From: Triatoma infestans
Taxonomy: Eukaryota > Arthropoda > Insecta > Hemiptera > Reduviidae
Assembly: GCA_011037195.1 (NCBI GenBank)
Contig: JAAEAF010003382.1
Coordinates: forward strand, 1-64,000
DNA length: 64,000 nucleotides
Reading direction: 5' to 3'
Positions 63,720 to 64,000 of this stretch are shown one piece after another; within the stretch, counting starts at the first letter, position 1; each line of letters begins with the position of its first letter. The notes beneath the pieces are model-generated. The model saw nothing but the letters and a program-made list of their open reading frames with translations. It was not told the origin of the DNA and searched no databases. The position numbers and the translations under genes were made by a program.

Positions 63720-64000
63720 ATACTACTATATATGCTGCTGAGATTCGGACCTTGAAGAAAGCTTTAAGGAAAAAGCTTCTAGCTTCCGAGATGGATTATT
63801 GGAAAAGACCAGCACGAATATGAAGGTTTGAAAGAGTAAGAAACGAAGAAATAAGAATGAAAAGGAAAGTTTCAAAAAATGTGCTGCAGAAGGTGGAGGA
63901 AAAGAGACTTGGATGGTAAGGGCCATGTAAAAAGAATGGAAGATAGAAGAATGGCTAAAGAGGTCTTAGACGGAAGCCGAGGGAATAAGGAGAAGGGGCA
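63720..64000 (+). pseudogene. LINE-F: RT thumb/C-terminal region, continues beyond the window
   Basis: Plus-strand frames give LYAAEIRTLKKALRKKLL, ASEMDYWKRPARI, ERVRNEEIRMKRKVSKN and VLQKVEEKRLGW. A stop follows and then a related frame VKRMEDRRMAKEVLDGSRG-like to the edge. This is the post-palm part of RTE-like endonuclease/RT elements (YGSE.WT..K..., then RW.GH..R). Stops and shifts make it a pseudogene as far as seen. Confidence 0.65.

Overview
This is a 64 kb piece of a eukaryotic, almost certainly invertebrate (arthropod-like) nuclear genome. It is visibly AT-rich and full of homopolymers, microsatellites and transposable-element remnants. I found no convincing intact host protein-coding gene, rRNA or tRNA. 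Nearly everything recognisable is mobile DNA, much of it nested. The insect/arthropod guess rests on the combination of jockey-like, RNase H-bearing and RTE-like LINEs, mariner and Tc1 elements, a Helitron, tRNA-derived SINEs, and hammerhead-bearing palindromes of the kind linked to Penelope-like elements. No host gene confirms it.

Element families (working names). Family H is a ~1 kb non-coding repeat with about 10 good and about 10 diverged copies. It has ~15 bp subterminal inverted repeats, a 5' hairpin, a fixed internal (GT)n block, two ~290-300 bp internal monomers and a 3' hairpin, and looks like a HINE/Helentron-derived element. LINE-A, -B and -D carry RNase H and a C-terminal zinc-knuckle-like end. 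LINE-C is jockey-like. LINE-E and -F are RTE-like endonuclease/RT elements. LINE-G is a C-terminal fragment of another non-LTR class. SINE-1 is tRNA-derived, with two different 3' tails, and one form has a ~200 bp leader upstream of its tRNA promoter. SINE-2 has a Thr-like head and SINE-3 a Gln-like head. Pal elements are long palindromes with hammerhead ribozyme motifs. There are also LTR fragments of two families, a gag-only LTR element, a mariner, a Tc1-like element, a Helitron and a TIR element with a second MITE inside it.

Layout. 0-8 kb: SINE-1 copies, a perfect 139 bp inverted repeat around a LINE-G piece, a palindrome with a hammerhead core, then LINE-A, SINE-1 and LINE-E. 8-21 kb: five family H copies, two broken open by LINEs, plus a hammerhead palindrome inside a SINE. 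21-32 kb: a single LTR, LINE-B copies, a three-unit satellite, SINE-1, and a mariner split by SINE-1. 32-46 kb: a gag-only LTR element inside family H, then SINE-2, a TIR element, a second hammerhead palindrome, LINE-C and LINE-D. 46-53 kb: two full family H copies flanked by a 150 bp duplication, then two inverted LTR-like segments. 53-64 kb: a TIR element with a nested MITE, a Helitron holding a SINE, family H, a Tc1-like element, a hammerhead palindrome with a minisatellite core, and the start of LINE-F.

The most interesting signal is the hammerhead ribozyme core in four palindromic elements. Each has one arm with an intact core and one with the core broken at a catalytic or core position. 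Further degenerate copies lie at 23.4, 26.7 and 53.5 kb. The second is the composite SINE-1, whose 444 bp unit is bounded by target-site duplications yet carries its tRNA promoter about 207 bp inside. Most boundaries were set by eye, by aligning copies within the window and finding target-site duplications.
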